From positions 1-64,000 of the forward strand of contig QJNS01000008.1 of NCBI GenBank assembly GCA_004154925.1: 64,000 bases of DNA, read 5' to 3'. The position numbers were made by a program, and so were the translations under genes. Below the pieces are notes generated by a model, which saw only the letters and a list, made by a program, of their open reading frames with translations, was not told the DNA's origin and searched no databases. Origin of the DNA: Monosporascus cannonballus (taxonomy: Eukaryota > Ascomycota > Sordariomycetes > Xylariales). Position 1 is the stretch's first letter. Each line of letters begins with the position of its first letter. Shown one piece after another: positions 49,049-62,099 of this stretch.

Positions 49049-50547
49049 ATACAGGAGGAATTTTTCAAATTAGATCGGCCTGATTATCTTTTAGATTATA
49101 TCGCCAAGGCGGTTAAGATTAGTGATCGACAATATGCCTGGCGTACGAAAGGCACTAAAGGAAAAAATAACAATAAGCCTCGATATACGGCTAATACCAG
49201 CGCTTTTCGACGTAATAATATTTGTTATGGTACGGAGCTAGGACCTATAGAATTCGGAACGGTTCAGCGTAAAAATAAAAGCCAGATTAAATGTTATAAC
49301 TATGGCAAAATGGGATATTACCAAAGTATTTATAAAAAACCCAACAAACTACGATAAAACAACTGAAAACCTATACCAAAGGAATAACTTAAAAATTACC
49401 AAAAAATGATAAGGTTATTAACATAATTCGAGCCAAATATTTACGAGGTTTACCGTAGTAAGAATTTTAATACGGAATGCGAAAAGCTAGGAACCTGGCT
49501 TAATAAGCAATCTAGGAATAATAAAGCACCTTTAAAAAATAATTGAAGGAGTATTAGGGCTGGACGGAAAAGGTTTACCCTGAGACTTTTGACCAGTACG
49601 GCAGGAAATATGCTGTTCATTGCCGACGGCAGAACTGCCTACGTTATAAGAAATAAAAACGATATATCCATAGTAGAATTATTCGTATATATTATGAAAA
49701 ATTCGATTTTTTAAACAAAACCGGAAATAACAAGAACGATGAATAATAGTACCGGCACTTTCGATCTATAGTTCCGGAAAACGATTTTCTTCAATTGGTA
49801 GCAGTAGAAAGCTGGCCTAAGAGAAAATGGTATCCGCAGGAAAACCCTTTCTGTTATTCTGAGTGGTACGATTACCAAACGGAAAAGAAATTAATCCAAT
49901 ACACCGTAAAGACACATTGCCAGAAAGCTATTACCGATTTTTATTTCCAACTGGCATTCATTATAAACCCCGATAAAAAAAGGCTTTAAAAAAGAAATCC
50001 AACGATTTACACGGAACCTTTAGTAAGAAAACGATGAAGCCCAATAGGATGCGATATACTATACCGAAAAACAGTTTACCCAGTAGGAAAAGGAATTATA
50101 GTAAAACCAAAAGCGACTGATATAACTTGAAAGCATAGTATGCCGGCAAGAACGACAGATATAACAGTTCGACGCGCTATATAAAAAATTACAAATAAGG
50201 CTTGACAAATTCGAACAGAAGTTAAAAGAAAAAGGTTATCTGTAAGAAAGCTGCAAAATGACAAAACCTAAAGGAATTAAAAAGAATTCCCAAGAAAGGC
50301 TTCAAATGCGACGATAAAAGCCGTTTTTATTTTATTATTTTAAATATACGAATCGGAACGTATTGGTATACCGTAATAGTAAACTGCGGAATTGTATACG
50401 GAAATTATATTATACCGGATATGGTTAACAAACTTAAATTACCATAAAGATATAAGTTAAAACCTGATATAGTAACGAATGCCGAAAATTAGGATTTTGC
50501 TTACGATAACGGAAAATTTTTACGCGAAATTAATTATTGCGAGATTT

Positions 50548-50967
50548 TGTAACGAACCTGTCATACATCTACATGGAGGTATGAGCAGTATCCGAATTGG
50601 GTCTTGATTTGCAGGTAACAATAGAGCGAGAAATGATTTAATGGTCTGTTCGTTAAAGAGATTTAAAGACTCTTCCCTTAATCAGAGAACGGTGCAGTTG
50701 CCTTTAGACTTGAGAGCTTAGATTGATAGTTAAGGAACGAAAACTAAGTAGGTGCTATCTACATAAGAGACCGATTCATTATATATCCCAATTCCTAAAG
50801 TGAGTGTGTTATGGATCTATGTGATCTATGTAATCTGGTCCGGATCACTTAGATCACCTAGATCACTTAACAGGCAAAGCCTCCCTGTCCGGAGTTTAGC
50901 CGAGACAGGCTTACGCTAGGCCTTAAAGGTTGGTCTCTTGGAGGCAGGAACCCCTGTTCCTGTAACA
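50548..50967. repeat. Solo LTR of an unrelated family (420 bp, TSD GATTT)
   Basis: TGTAACGAACC...TTCCTGTAACA, flanked by perfect GATTT at 50543-50547 and 50968-50972 within H protease. Composition is normal with no RIP, so it arrived after the mutation wave or was too rare to be recognised. It contains ATATATCCC near 50780 and clustered GATC(T/A) words at 50815-50870. Terminal bases would suit a Ty1/copia LTR, but family and orientation are unproven. Confidence 0.88.
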
Positions 50968-51632
50968 GATTTTTATTTAAGAACGATACCAAATAATTAA
51001 TTTCGATATTGTTTTATTTGGGAATTACGATATGATCTTAGAATTACCATGGATACGTTAGTACGAAGTTTTAATTAATAGAGGAAATGGCTGGGTAAAG
51101 TTCGCTTTATTTTCCGTTAATAGATAAAAAAGAGAAGAAAAAAGATCTTAACATTCGATCGGAGACAGCGACGAGTATAGGCATAAGGATACGACAAATA
51201 CCTTATTATCCATAAAGATAAGATATAAGAAAAAGAACGGGCATTAAAAAAATACAACCTATCGTTATTACCATTAAAACGAAGCTAAGGTATTTAAATA
51301 ACAATTTAAAATAACAGTTTAAAAAGTTAAAAAAATTTAATTAACATATTACCATAATATTACCGATACAAATAATTTTTCAAAAAGGAGCTTAATACGA
51401 ACTTACCGGAATACAGCGAATAAAATTATGAAATAGTTTTAAAAAAAGGTTTATTAACGAAGTTTTACTTTATTTATAACTTTAGCGCAAACGAATTGCG
51501 CGTTTTTAAAGAATACCTTGAAAATCGGCAATAAAAGAGATAAATTCGACCTTTAAAGTCATTAGCAAATTACCCGATATTTTTCGTATTTAAAAAGAAT
51601 GGAAAATTACGATTTGTGGTTAACTATCGTTA

Positions 51633-52003
51633 TGTTACAACCCAAGTCAGCTGGGCCTGCGAAGACGGTTTAGCCAAGATTATAAAACTACGTTAGTTCA
51701 AGGTCACGTAATCAGTACTTAACGGGTCTTAACTGAGCATGATTAACCAATATTAAGTAACTATTTAATAGGGTTTTATTAAGCAAAAAAAAGCAAAAAT
51801 AAAAGAATTAGGATATATATATTTATTAATTCCATAATTTAGAGGATTTTAATTTATAATAATATTTCATTATTTAAAGTATTTTTAGTATTATAAAACG
51901 GAATACGTTATTATATGTATTATTTAAATTCCTACGATATTTTTATTAATATAAAGCCGTCCACTTAACCTTTAATAATTAGTTAAATTATATAGCCGTT
52001 ATA
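51633..52003 (+). repeat. Element I 5' LTR (371 bp)
   Basis: Starts TGTTACAACCCAAG and ends GCCGTTATA. The first ~90 bp are unmutated. TCACGTAA at 51704-51711 is a one-sided RIP form of the shared palindrome. Confidence 0.88.
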
Positions 52004-52063
52004 CGTTATAAGCTTTTATTTAATCATATCGTTAAATTTTAAATAATATTTAATACTATTAAA

Positions 52064-55000
52064 ATATCGATTAATATTTAGGAAATCCTTATTTAATAAT
52101 CTTAGGTTGGAATTCGGATATTAGAAAAATTCGACATTTTAAGGTTAAGTTATTTATTTAATTTTTTCGTCCGTATAAAACTTAAACAGTTAGAATTTTA
52201 TAATAAAAAGAATTATTTTAAATTTTGTTAATTTAAATACGAATTTATTTTTATTTTTTCAATTTTAACGATTTAACGGATATAAATTTAGCAATAAAAA
52301 TATATTTAATAAAAAATATAGTTAATTAAGTCGAATTTATTATAAAAACGTTTTTAAAAATAAAAAGAATAAATAAAAAATATTTTATTAGTAAGATTTT
52401 TTTAACATATATTAATTTCTAAAATAAAATATGTAATAGTTTAACTAATTCGAATAAAAAACGATTTACGGTTAAATAAGCTTTGTAATTCCGATAAAAC
52501 AATTTTCGTTTAAATACGCCGTAATTTTCAAAAGTTTTATAGTTAAAAAAGGATAAGAAAATAACAAACCGACATTTTAACGATATATTTTATAAAAAAG
52601 TAAAGAATAATATAAAAATAAAATTATTCGGATTAAATAATGGCTTATCTTAAACCGATATATTATAACAATAATTAAAATTAATAATTGATAATTTAAA
52701 AAGCGATAAAAAATAATGTATTTTATATTTGGAATATAATAAGTTTAATAAAAAAAATAAAAAAACGCATTTTTTATTTTTTACGAAATAGGATTAGAAC
52801 TTATAGAATTACGCGTTATGTATAAATGAAATTAAAGCCAAATTAAGTATTTTAATTATAACAAAATAGGATACAAGATTTATAAATATAAAGCACTTTA
52901 GAAATTACGGCAAAATAATTAGACCTTTATATTAAAAGAATAATTGAAAAATAATTAAAGAATAATACCAAAATTATTAATATAATCTAACCAAATATAT
53001 ATTAAGTTTATAATAAAAAGTTTAACAGGGATTATTATGGTAAGATATTGAATCAAAAATATTAAAAATTAAAACGCTAATTTAATCAGTATTACGAATA
53101 TAATAAACAATATTATAAAAATAATTACGTAAATATTAAAACTAAATAGAAAAACATTATTTTAAAATTTTAATTAATATAACAAAATATACGTGATATA
53201 TTATTAATATGGGGAATATTTTAATTAGGAAAAATAAAAATAACATATTTACGAACGAATTACTTATATATATATTAAGAGATTTAATTTTCCAAATCGT
53301 ACCGGAAATAGCCAAAATAATAAATAATAATATTAAGAATTTCGAATTATAGCCCTATAAAATATTTAATAATTGGCCGAAATAAAGGATTAGCCCGAAA
53401 GAAAAATAATGCCCGTAAAAAGATCTGTTTTATTATTATAAATAATAGAAATACCAAACGGAAAAAGATTTAATTTAAAATATAATAAATACATATTATT
53501 AAAAAAATATAACGAACATTTATTTTAAATTAGCATTTACGGTAAACCTTTATAAAAAAAGTTATTAAAAAAATACAATAATTTATAAAACTTTTTAAAA
53601 TAATAATTAACATAATACAGAATAAAATACAACTCTAAATACAAAAGAATAATTTATTCGTTATAGGAAAAAAATATAAAAAATCAGAAACAATTAATAC
53701 GATTCGAAAGAATAATACGCCGGCAATAACGATAAATATAATAACTTAACGTATTAATCGAAAAAATATAAACAAAATTCGATAAACTTAATTATGAATT
53801 AAAAAAAATACTTATAAAAAAGTTACAAAATAACAAAATCCGAAAAATTAAAAAAACTTTTAAAAAAACTTTTAAATATAATAATAAAAAACGTTAATAA
53901 TTTTATTATTTTAAATATACGAATTAAAACTTATTAAAATATTATAATAATAAAATACGAAACATTAAGCGGAAATTATATTATACCGGATATAATAATT
54001 AAATTTAAATTATAAGAAAAATATAAGTTAAAATCTTACATGCCGATAAATACCGAAAATCAAAAATTTGCTTCTAATAACGGAAGAATTATATATAAAA
54101 TTATTTATTTTAAGATATTCATTTAAAAATAACATTAAATAATGAATTTTGATATCTTTTTATATATAAATTCTAATATAAGTTTAAAATTATTATAAAT
54201 ATATTAATACGGAATTATGATTAATAATAAAATTAATTAAATAAAATTCATTTTAGTTTTTATTAATAAATAAATAAATTAAACTGTGAATATTCGATCG
54301 AGAATAATGATAAATATAGGTATAAAAATATAATAAATATCGTATTATTTTAAAAAGTACAAAGGTTTAATTAATATATTACCGAATTTTATAAATATAA
54401 GCAGTTTTTTAAAAGAAAGCTTAATACGAAATTATTAAAATATAATAAATAAAATTACGAAAAAATCCTTAAAAAGAATTTTCGATAAAGTTTTACTTTA
54501 TTTATAATTTTAAGAAAAATAAATTACGTATTTTTAAAAAAACACCTGAAAAGTCTGTGAAAAGAATAAATTTAATTTTCGAAATTATTAATAAAATATC
54601 TTATATTTTCGTATTAAAAATAAACGGAAAATTAAAATTCATCATTAATTATTAAGAATTAAATGCCGTTATTATTAAAAATAGAATATTATTATTTTTA
54701 ATGACGGAAATAAAAGATTATTTGTACGTAACCGAAGATTTTATAACATTTGATTTTAAAAATCAATATAATTTTATTAAAATTAAAAAAAGTATGCATA
54801 AAACATTATTTTGAAAATGTAATATTAATTAATTATATATAAATTATATTAATATAATTTATAAACGTATTAATCACTTTTTAATTAATAATTAATTAGG
54901 TATTACGAAAATCTTTCGATTTTTTGTTTATTTATAATTTTAATAATATTTTTATTTTTTTAAAAATAAATAAGATATCCGTAAAATATATTTATAAAGT

Positions 55001-57190
55001 TTTTTAAATTTCACAAAACGTAAAAAGATTTATTAACGAAAAAATATTTAATTTTATATATAAAAATTAAAATATTTAAAATATATTATTATTTTAAGAT
55101 ATATTAAAATAATAAATAAAAAAACCGTTATAATTATAAAATAATAAATCTTAATAATAATTAAAGAATAAAGATATTCGTTAAACTTGCGAATTATTAC
55201 AAGAAATTTGGGCGAAATTTTATCGAAATAATTATATTTTTAATACACTTTACGAAAAAGAAATTTAAATAAACGTTAAATATGGAAAAAGTATTTCGAC
55301 ATATTAAGAATATAATTATTAATAAGTTAATATTAATTATATATGATTTAAACTGTTTTGCTAATTTAAAAACCAATATTTTGCATTACGTATTAAATAT
55401 CATAATCGGATAATGAAATAATAAATGCAAATTATACCTTATTATGTTTTTTTCAAATAAAGTAAAAAAGACCGAATTTAATTATAATATTTTAAATATA
55501 AAGTTTATAGTTATTATTATAGTATTTTGGGAATTTAAGTACTTTTTAAAAGGAAATTTATATTAGGTTAAAGTTTTTAAGAATTTTAAAGATTTTGCCT
55601 AATTTATTACGAATACAAAATTTACAAAATCATAATTAAAATATAAGAAATAATTGGCAAATTTTAATTTCGTTATTATTTATAAAAAGAATCCGAAAAC
55701 GGCAAAATAAACGTTTTAAATAAATAAATAGATTTCGAAAAATTTTATTAAAATAAATTATATGATTTTCAATATTATTATAAACAAGTATTTACGTTTA
55801 CGACAAATTACAATAATTCGGGTAGGACTTTCCAATATATATCAAAAAATTTAACAGTATAACGATAATTTTTTAAAAGCTCAAAAAATAAATAAAATAT
55901 AAATTCCAATAAAATACTACACCGATTTAATACGAAAAATATACGAATATTATTTATATAAATATTTAAACATTTATAAAATTTTAAAAAAATTTTAATA
56001 TATATATATATTTTTTTTGAAAATAACATTAACGGTATAAGAAATTATACGGTAATACGATATTTATATTAAAATAAAAATTTGATAATATAGGCCATAT
56101 CGAAAATTATAGTTATTATTAATAACAAAACGATTATTGTATTTAATTATATTTAATTTTATTATCAAACTTTTTATCTTAAAAGTTTTCTTACGGAAGT
56201 ATATTAAAACAGTAATTTTATAATTATTAACTAATTAACGAAATTCTTTTAATTTTTATTATATTATAAGGATGTTAACGCCGAATAATTAATATATATT
56301 GTTTAAAATATATTTTTAATATATACGAATTATTAATATAAATTATATTAAGAAAGAAATTAATTTTCGTATTAAAGTTTTAATAAGGCCTTATAATTTA
56401 ATTCGGCTTAAATTATAAATTATTTAATGTATTTAAATTATAAATAAATATGTAAATAAATAAAATCAATTATGTAAACCTTAAAATTTTATTTATAATA
56501 TTATATTAATTATAAATAAAATATTTAATTTAAAAAATTTAAATGCATAATTAATTTATAATATTAATTATTACGAACATATGAAAATAATAATCGCAGA
56601 CGTAAATTTTAATTTGGTTTGAAAGGTTTATAAAAAATATATAATAATAATTTAATAAATATCAAAATATATTTTAAATTAAAATAATTATAATAATTAT
56701 ATCAAAAAATAACAATAGAATAAATATTCGTACGAAATCAAGTAAATAAATATTATTATTAGAAAACGTTAAAACATAATTCTCGAAAAAGAGGAAATAG
56801 TTTTTTTCGTTATAAAAAACATTTAAACAAAACGACTTAATAAGAAATTTGATTTTATATATTTCGGTTTATATAAAATTGCTAAGAAAATCTTAAAAAT
56901 TAATTAATAATTAAAACCTTTACTAAAAGTTAAATTTTATTTAATTTATTAAATCTTTTTATTTAAATTAATAATAAATATAATTAAAGTATATACGGCT
57001 TAAAACGATATAACGGTAAAAGATAAATAGGTATACGAAATGGAGAAAATTTTCGATATATAAAAACAAAACTGATTTACCTAATACCTGATCAAATAAA
57101 AAAAATATCCGGATTCCGAAAATACCTAGGAACTAGCCAAAAGTTTTATTAATATTTAATACCTATTAAGAATTTTTATTAATAATAACA
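52064..57190 (+). pseudogene. Element I gag-pol remnant
   Basis: The gag start codon is ATA at 52064, where other copies have ATG-TCG-AC. RT, RNase H, integrase and chromodomain (to ~57190) can be traced by alignment with A, but stops are so dense that no useful open frame remains. Confidence 0.75.
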
Positions 57191-57219
57191 GAACTATTAA
57201 ATATAATTATGTCTTAATT

Positions 57220-57768
57220 AACGTTATTTAACGGCCAGGTAATGCCGAATAGCTTAAAAAAAGCTAAAACGATTAAAAAAAGTTTCGGCGTTAATTTACT
57301 TTTAACGTTTTTGCTTTTTTAATTCTTCCAATAATTATAATTTTTGCTATATTATGTTAACACTTTTCGAACGAAAAAACATTTTTTATTTTCGAAAACG
57401 GATTAACCGTATTATAACTTTATTTACTTTTTGTTAATAATAATTTTATAGTTTTAAAAATCGTTTTTCAGTTAATATTTTTTAAAAGAAAATAAAGAAA
57501 CGGCATCATTATCGAAAGATAATTGCGTTTAATATATGCCTTATATTTAAAATCGTTTTTTATTATTTTACATTTTTAATTTTGAAAAAATAGAAAAAAT
57601 ACGGTATAATTTTAAAATTAAAATCGTTAAAAATAAAAAGCAGATTTTAGCATTACGGAATAAATAAAGGGACTTAACGATAACTTTTAATAATGTAAGC
57701 CGATATTTTAAAAGGAAAAGGCTTACTAGAAAAAAAGAGACTTTAAAAAGGAAAATTTAAAAAAATTA
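57220..57768 (-). pseudogene. Element I antisense ORF, degraded
   Basis: The cluster can be traced as Y-x2-Y, then, after a one-base deletion, C-x8-Y-x2-Y. The sixth position is not recognisable. Many stops occur in the helical part. Confidence 0.45.
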
Positions 57769-58138
57769 TATTATAATTTACATTAACTGGGTTTGCGGAA
57801 TCGGTTTAACTAAAATTACAGAATTACATTTATTTAAGGTTACGTAATTAATATTTTACGGATTTTAATGGAATATAATTAAAAAATATTAAATGACTTT
57901 TAATAAAATTTAATTAAATAAAAATAAACAATAATGAAACAATTAAAATATATATATTTATTTATTTCCTAATCTAAATAACTTTAATTTATAATCACAT
58001 TTTTTAACTTAAAATACCTTTAGTATTATTAAACGAAATACGTTACTATATTTAATACTTAGATCTTTACGATATTTCGGCCAATATAAACCCGTTAACC
58101 TAAGGTTTCAAAGTTAGTTAAACTATGTAACCGCTATA
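57769..58138 (+). repeat. Element I 3' LTR (370 bp)
   Basis: Starts TATTATAATTTACATTAACTGG, the RIP form of the 5' LTR start base for base, and ends CCGCTATA. Far more mutated than the 5' copy. Confidence 0.85.
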
Positions 58139-60859
58139 CGTTAATTAAATAATATTATTATTAAAAATTAAATTTTATTATTATTAATTACAAATATAAG
58201 AAACCGCTTTTACCGAACCAAACAACTTATAGTATTTAACTTTAAAAACAAATATAACTTTATTAAAATTAAAAAGAAATACGAGTAAAAAATAATTTTT
58301 AAATCGAAATACTTATTATTTAAATGGTTGTTTACGTTAATAAAATTTTGAACGTATTAATATTTTTTAATAAATAATAAATTATATATTACGAAAATAT
58401 TACGATATTTTCGTTATATATTACTTTAATAATATTGTTATTTATTTAAAAACAAAAGAAATATATATACGATACGTTTATAAAATTTTTTAAATTTTAT
58501 AAAACGTAAAGTTATTAATTAACGCAAAAGAAAACCAATTTCATATACAGAAAATAAAGTTTTTAAAATATATTATTAATTTAAAATATATTAAAATAAA
58601 CATTAAAAGAATTATTGCAATTAGAAAATAATAAATATTAACGATAATTAAAAAAATATAAATATTCCTTAAATTTGCTAATTATTATAAAAGATTTATT
58701 CGGAATATTAATAATATAATTATATCCTTAATTAATTTTACCAAGAAAAAAAATTTCGTATAAACGCCCGAAACAAGAAAGCCGTTTTAGAAAAATAGAA
58801 ATATAATTACGAATAAGCTAATATTAATTATATATAATTTAGCATATTTTATTAAATTAAAAACCGATATTTTGGATTATACGGTAACTTTAATAATTAT
58901 ATAACGAAATGTTTAAAATAAATTATATTTTATTATATTTTTTATATATGTTAAAAAAAACCGAATTTAATTACTGCATATTAAATAAAACGTTTATAGC
59001 TATTATTATGGTATTCCAAAAATCTAAGCATTTTTTAAATGGAAATTTATATTAAGTTAAATTCTTTAAAGATTATTAAAACTTTACCTATTTTATTACG
59101 ATTAAAAAACTTATAAAACGATAATGACGACAGGCAAAAAAAATAACGAATTTCGATTTCGTTATTATTTACAAAAAGAAATGAAAAAATAATAAAACTA
59201 AGGTTGTAAATAAATATATAAATTGCGAAAAAGATTGGATAAAATTAAATTTATAAATTTTAATATTATTTTAAAAATATATTTTCGCTTACGACAAATT
59301 GCGATAATATAGATTATATTATATAATATATATTAAGAAATTAAAAATTATAACGATAATCTTTTAAAAAATAAAAAATGTAATAAGTTATATATTTGAA
59401 AAAAATATCGAATACACTTAATCAGACAAATATATAAATATTAATTATACGGATATTTCGATATTTACAAAACATTAAAATAGTTTTAACCTATATATTC
59501 TTTTCTTAAAATAAAAACAATAATTCAAAAAATACGATAATAATATAACTTTTATAATAAAATTAAAGTATGATACCATAAACCTTGCGGAAAATTACAA
59601 TTATTATTAATCTTAAAAAAACTCTAAAATTCGATTATTATAGAATTTATTATTAAACTTTTTTTATCAGAAAATCGAATAATAAAAATATATTATAATA
59701 ATATTTTCTTTATGCTTAATTACTTTCGAAAATTTTTTATATCTTGTATTATTATAAAAATACTAATATAAAACAAATAATATATATATTCTTTTTAAAA
59801 GTATCTTGAATATATATAAAGTATTATACGAAATTATTTAAAATAAAAATAACGTTTACTTCAAAATTTTAGCAAAATCTTATATTACAGATCGTCTTAA
59901 ATCGTAAATTATCCAGTATATTTATACTTTAAATAAATAAATAATCAAAACGATTAAATATTATGGCCTGGTTTCCCGTAACATTTTTTAACATATATTA
60001 AAGGTTTTAGTATATATATATAACTATAAGTACTAGGATGGTCGCTATAATTGCAATTATATTATTAATTCTTTGCCTTAATAACGTAATAATACAATAC
60101 AGTTATAATATTAAATTAAATATTGAAAATATATATTCAATATTACATAAATTACAAATAAAATCATTAGATTAAAAAATTATTTATTACTTAATTAATT
60201 TATAATACATATTATTATAAATGTAATAAAATAACTTTAATATATGTAAATTTAAATTCATATTAAATATTTATAAGGACGAATACGATAAACCTATTAA
60301 TAACAAAAAGTTTCTTACGTTTAAACATTTAAAATAATTATATCAAAAAATAAAATTAAAATTCGTACGTAATTAAATAAGCAAATACTATAACGAAAAA
60401 CGGTTAAAGAAACTAATCTTCGAAAAAAAGGAAATAGTTTTTCTGGTTACCAAATATATCCAAATAAAAAAAAACCTAATAAAAACCGTTATTTCAAATA
60501 TATCAGTCCATATAAAATTATTAAAAAAATCTTAAAAAATAATTATTAATTAAAGTTCTTATTTAAGGTTAAATTTTTTTTAATATTTCATATCTTTTTA
60601 TTCGAATTAAAGGCCGATATTATTATAATTTATAAAAAATAAAAAAACGTAAAAATAAAAAACGAACCATATACGAAATAAAAAATATTTTCGATATAAA
60701 AAAACGGATTTACTTAATATTTAATTAAATAAAAAAATATCCAAATTCCGAAAATACCTGGGAATTAATTAAAAACCTTATAAATACTGAATACCTATTA
60801 AAGATTTTTTACTAACGACGTCGAAAACGGCAAAATGAAAAACTTTTTAATTAATAATT

Positions 60860-61107
60860 AATTAATCCGTAACCTTGATATTAAATTAATTGGAAAAGGC
60901 AGTAAGTATTATTAACGCGGCCTTTACGGCCTTTACGTTAACCTGCTTTTAATATTTCGATTTTTTTAACTTTTCTAATTTGTCAATATTACGGAATATA
61001 ACCTTTATCATTTTTTATATTATATTTTGATTTCCAAATGCAACGGGTATAAGCCTTAATAAGTTTTTCGGCTTTTATAACGGCTTTTAACTTTTCCTGT
61101 AACTTAT
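60860..61107 (-). pseudogene. Element H antisense ORF, C-terminal part only
   Basis: Minus-strand translation reads LQEKLKAVIKAEKLIKAYTR and RKVKKIEIL, matching the charged helix downstream of the zinc cluster in the other copies. The cluster and LTR of H were separated from it by the insertion of J. Confidence 0.45.
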
Positions 61108-61479
61108 TATAACGAACTATAAGTTTTAACCAATTATTAAACTTTAAATCGACAGATTTATATTAATAGGAATATCGTAAGAATTTAAATAATAAATATA
61201 ATAAAGTATTATATTTCGTAATATTAAAAATATCTTAAATAATCATATTATATTGCAAATGAAAATTGTTTAAATTATGGAAATAATTAATGTATATATC
61301 AATATAAATTAAATAAAGTTATACTAAAATTTTACGTTATTACAGATTTAATATCATTAAATTCGACTGGTTTTATATGGATTTATTTGAATTTTGATAC
61401 TAAAAAAAATCTAAATTACGTAACCCTTTTTATATAAGTCCGACCGTCTTTATGGCCGATTTTAAGCTGGGTCGTAATA
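61108..61479 (-). repeat. Element J 3' LTR (372 bp)
   Basis: TATAACGAACTATAAG...GGGTCGTAATA. TTACGTAA at 61416-61423. Its U3 resembles F's. Confidence 0.84.
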
Positions 61480-62050
61480 CGATCTTTTTTTTTCCAAGAT
61501 TTTTGTCCTTAAAAACTATTTTATTTATTTATTAACTTTAATAAGTAATTTTTTCTTCATATTTATTATATTAGATGGCGTCGAAAATCCCATCCCCGTA
61601 AACGTATTAACGTTTTTATTTTTGCAAAATATTTTATAATATTATATTTTATTATATTTTAAAACCTTTTTTACTTTTATTATTATTTTGTTAACGTACT
61701 TTATAAAGCGTACCGTAAATTTGGAAAATACGCCCGTTATACGTAATATAATAATTTTTATAATTTATTTAACCTTTCGAAATTTAAATATAAAAAACCT
61801 TTTAATAAGAAGAACCGTTTAAAACGCGAAAAAAACAAACTTATAAAGCCTTACGTAATACTGCAAACAAATTAAACCGTTTGTAGAAATAACGGAAATT
61901 ACTTTGCCGCCGTAGAATTAAAATATTTCGTTATAATATTTAAAATACGGAAATAATAAAAAGATTTAAGTGCTTCGAAAAGAAATAAAAATAATTGAAG
62001 GCCGCCATTATAGTTATTACGTTAATATAGGCCGTAACCGATTAGCTTAA
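61452..62050 (+). pseudogene. Element J antisense Zn2Cys6-like ORF with ATG in LTR
   Basis: An ATG at 61452 inside the LTR opens M-A-D-F-K-L-G-R-N-T-I-F-F, 29 bp after the TTACGTAA motif. Further on come RWRRKSHPRKRINVFIFAKY and a cluster at 61672-61761 with all six positions Tyr at exact spacing, then KKNRLKREKNKL. It is closest to the element B version. Interrupted by frame breaks and RIP stops. Confidence 0.6.
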
Positions 62051-62099
62051 TATTTTAATTATTAATTAGTTAATTTTTAATTAAAACGTATCCGTTATT

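Larger units (their letters stand above)
51633..58138 (+). mobile_element. Element I: full-length chromovirus (6506 bp, TSD CGTTA)
   Basis: 5' LTR 51633-52003 (371 bp) and 3' LTR 57769-58138 (370 bp). Perfect CGTTA at 51628-51632 and 58139-58143. RT of H continues across it. It is the most heavily mutated complete element. Confidence 0.94.
41616..60830 (+). pseudogene. Element H gag-pol remnant (three interruptions)
   Basis: Gag starts at ATG 41616 (M-F-T-S-K-Q-P-E-Q-P). It continues to 42361, resumes at 49049 and holds a knuckle at 49292-49333 (C-Y-N-Y-G-K-M-G-Y-Y-Q-S-I-Y). A coiled-coil segment lies near 50140-50260. The protease motif V-N-C-G is near 50380. RT spans 51370-51632 and resumes at 58144. 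RNase H, integrase and chromodomain lie near 58850-59200, 59380-60590 and 60660-60810. The 5' part is lightly mutated and the 3' part extremely so. Confidence 0.85.
41148..61107 (+). mobile_element. Element H: host chromovirus of a second nested stack
   Basis: It has a 5' LTR and gag-pol on the plus strand. It is split by G (42362-49048), a foreign solo LTR (50548-50967) and I (51633-58138), each with a matching TSD inside H coding sequence. Its 3' end, in the antisense-ORF region, is cut by element J at 61108. Confidence 0.88.

Noticed and set aside
55808..56029. 73-codon minus-strand frame, and a related one at 44518-44757
   Set aside because: They are opposite integrase sequence in I and G. 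Their resemblance reflects shared pol, not a separate gene.
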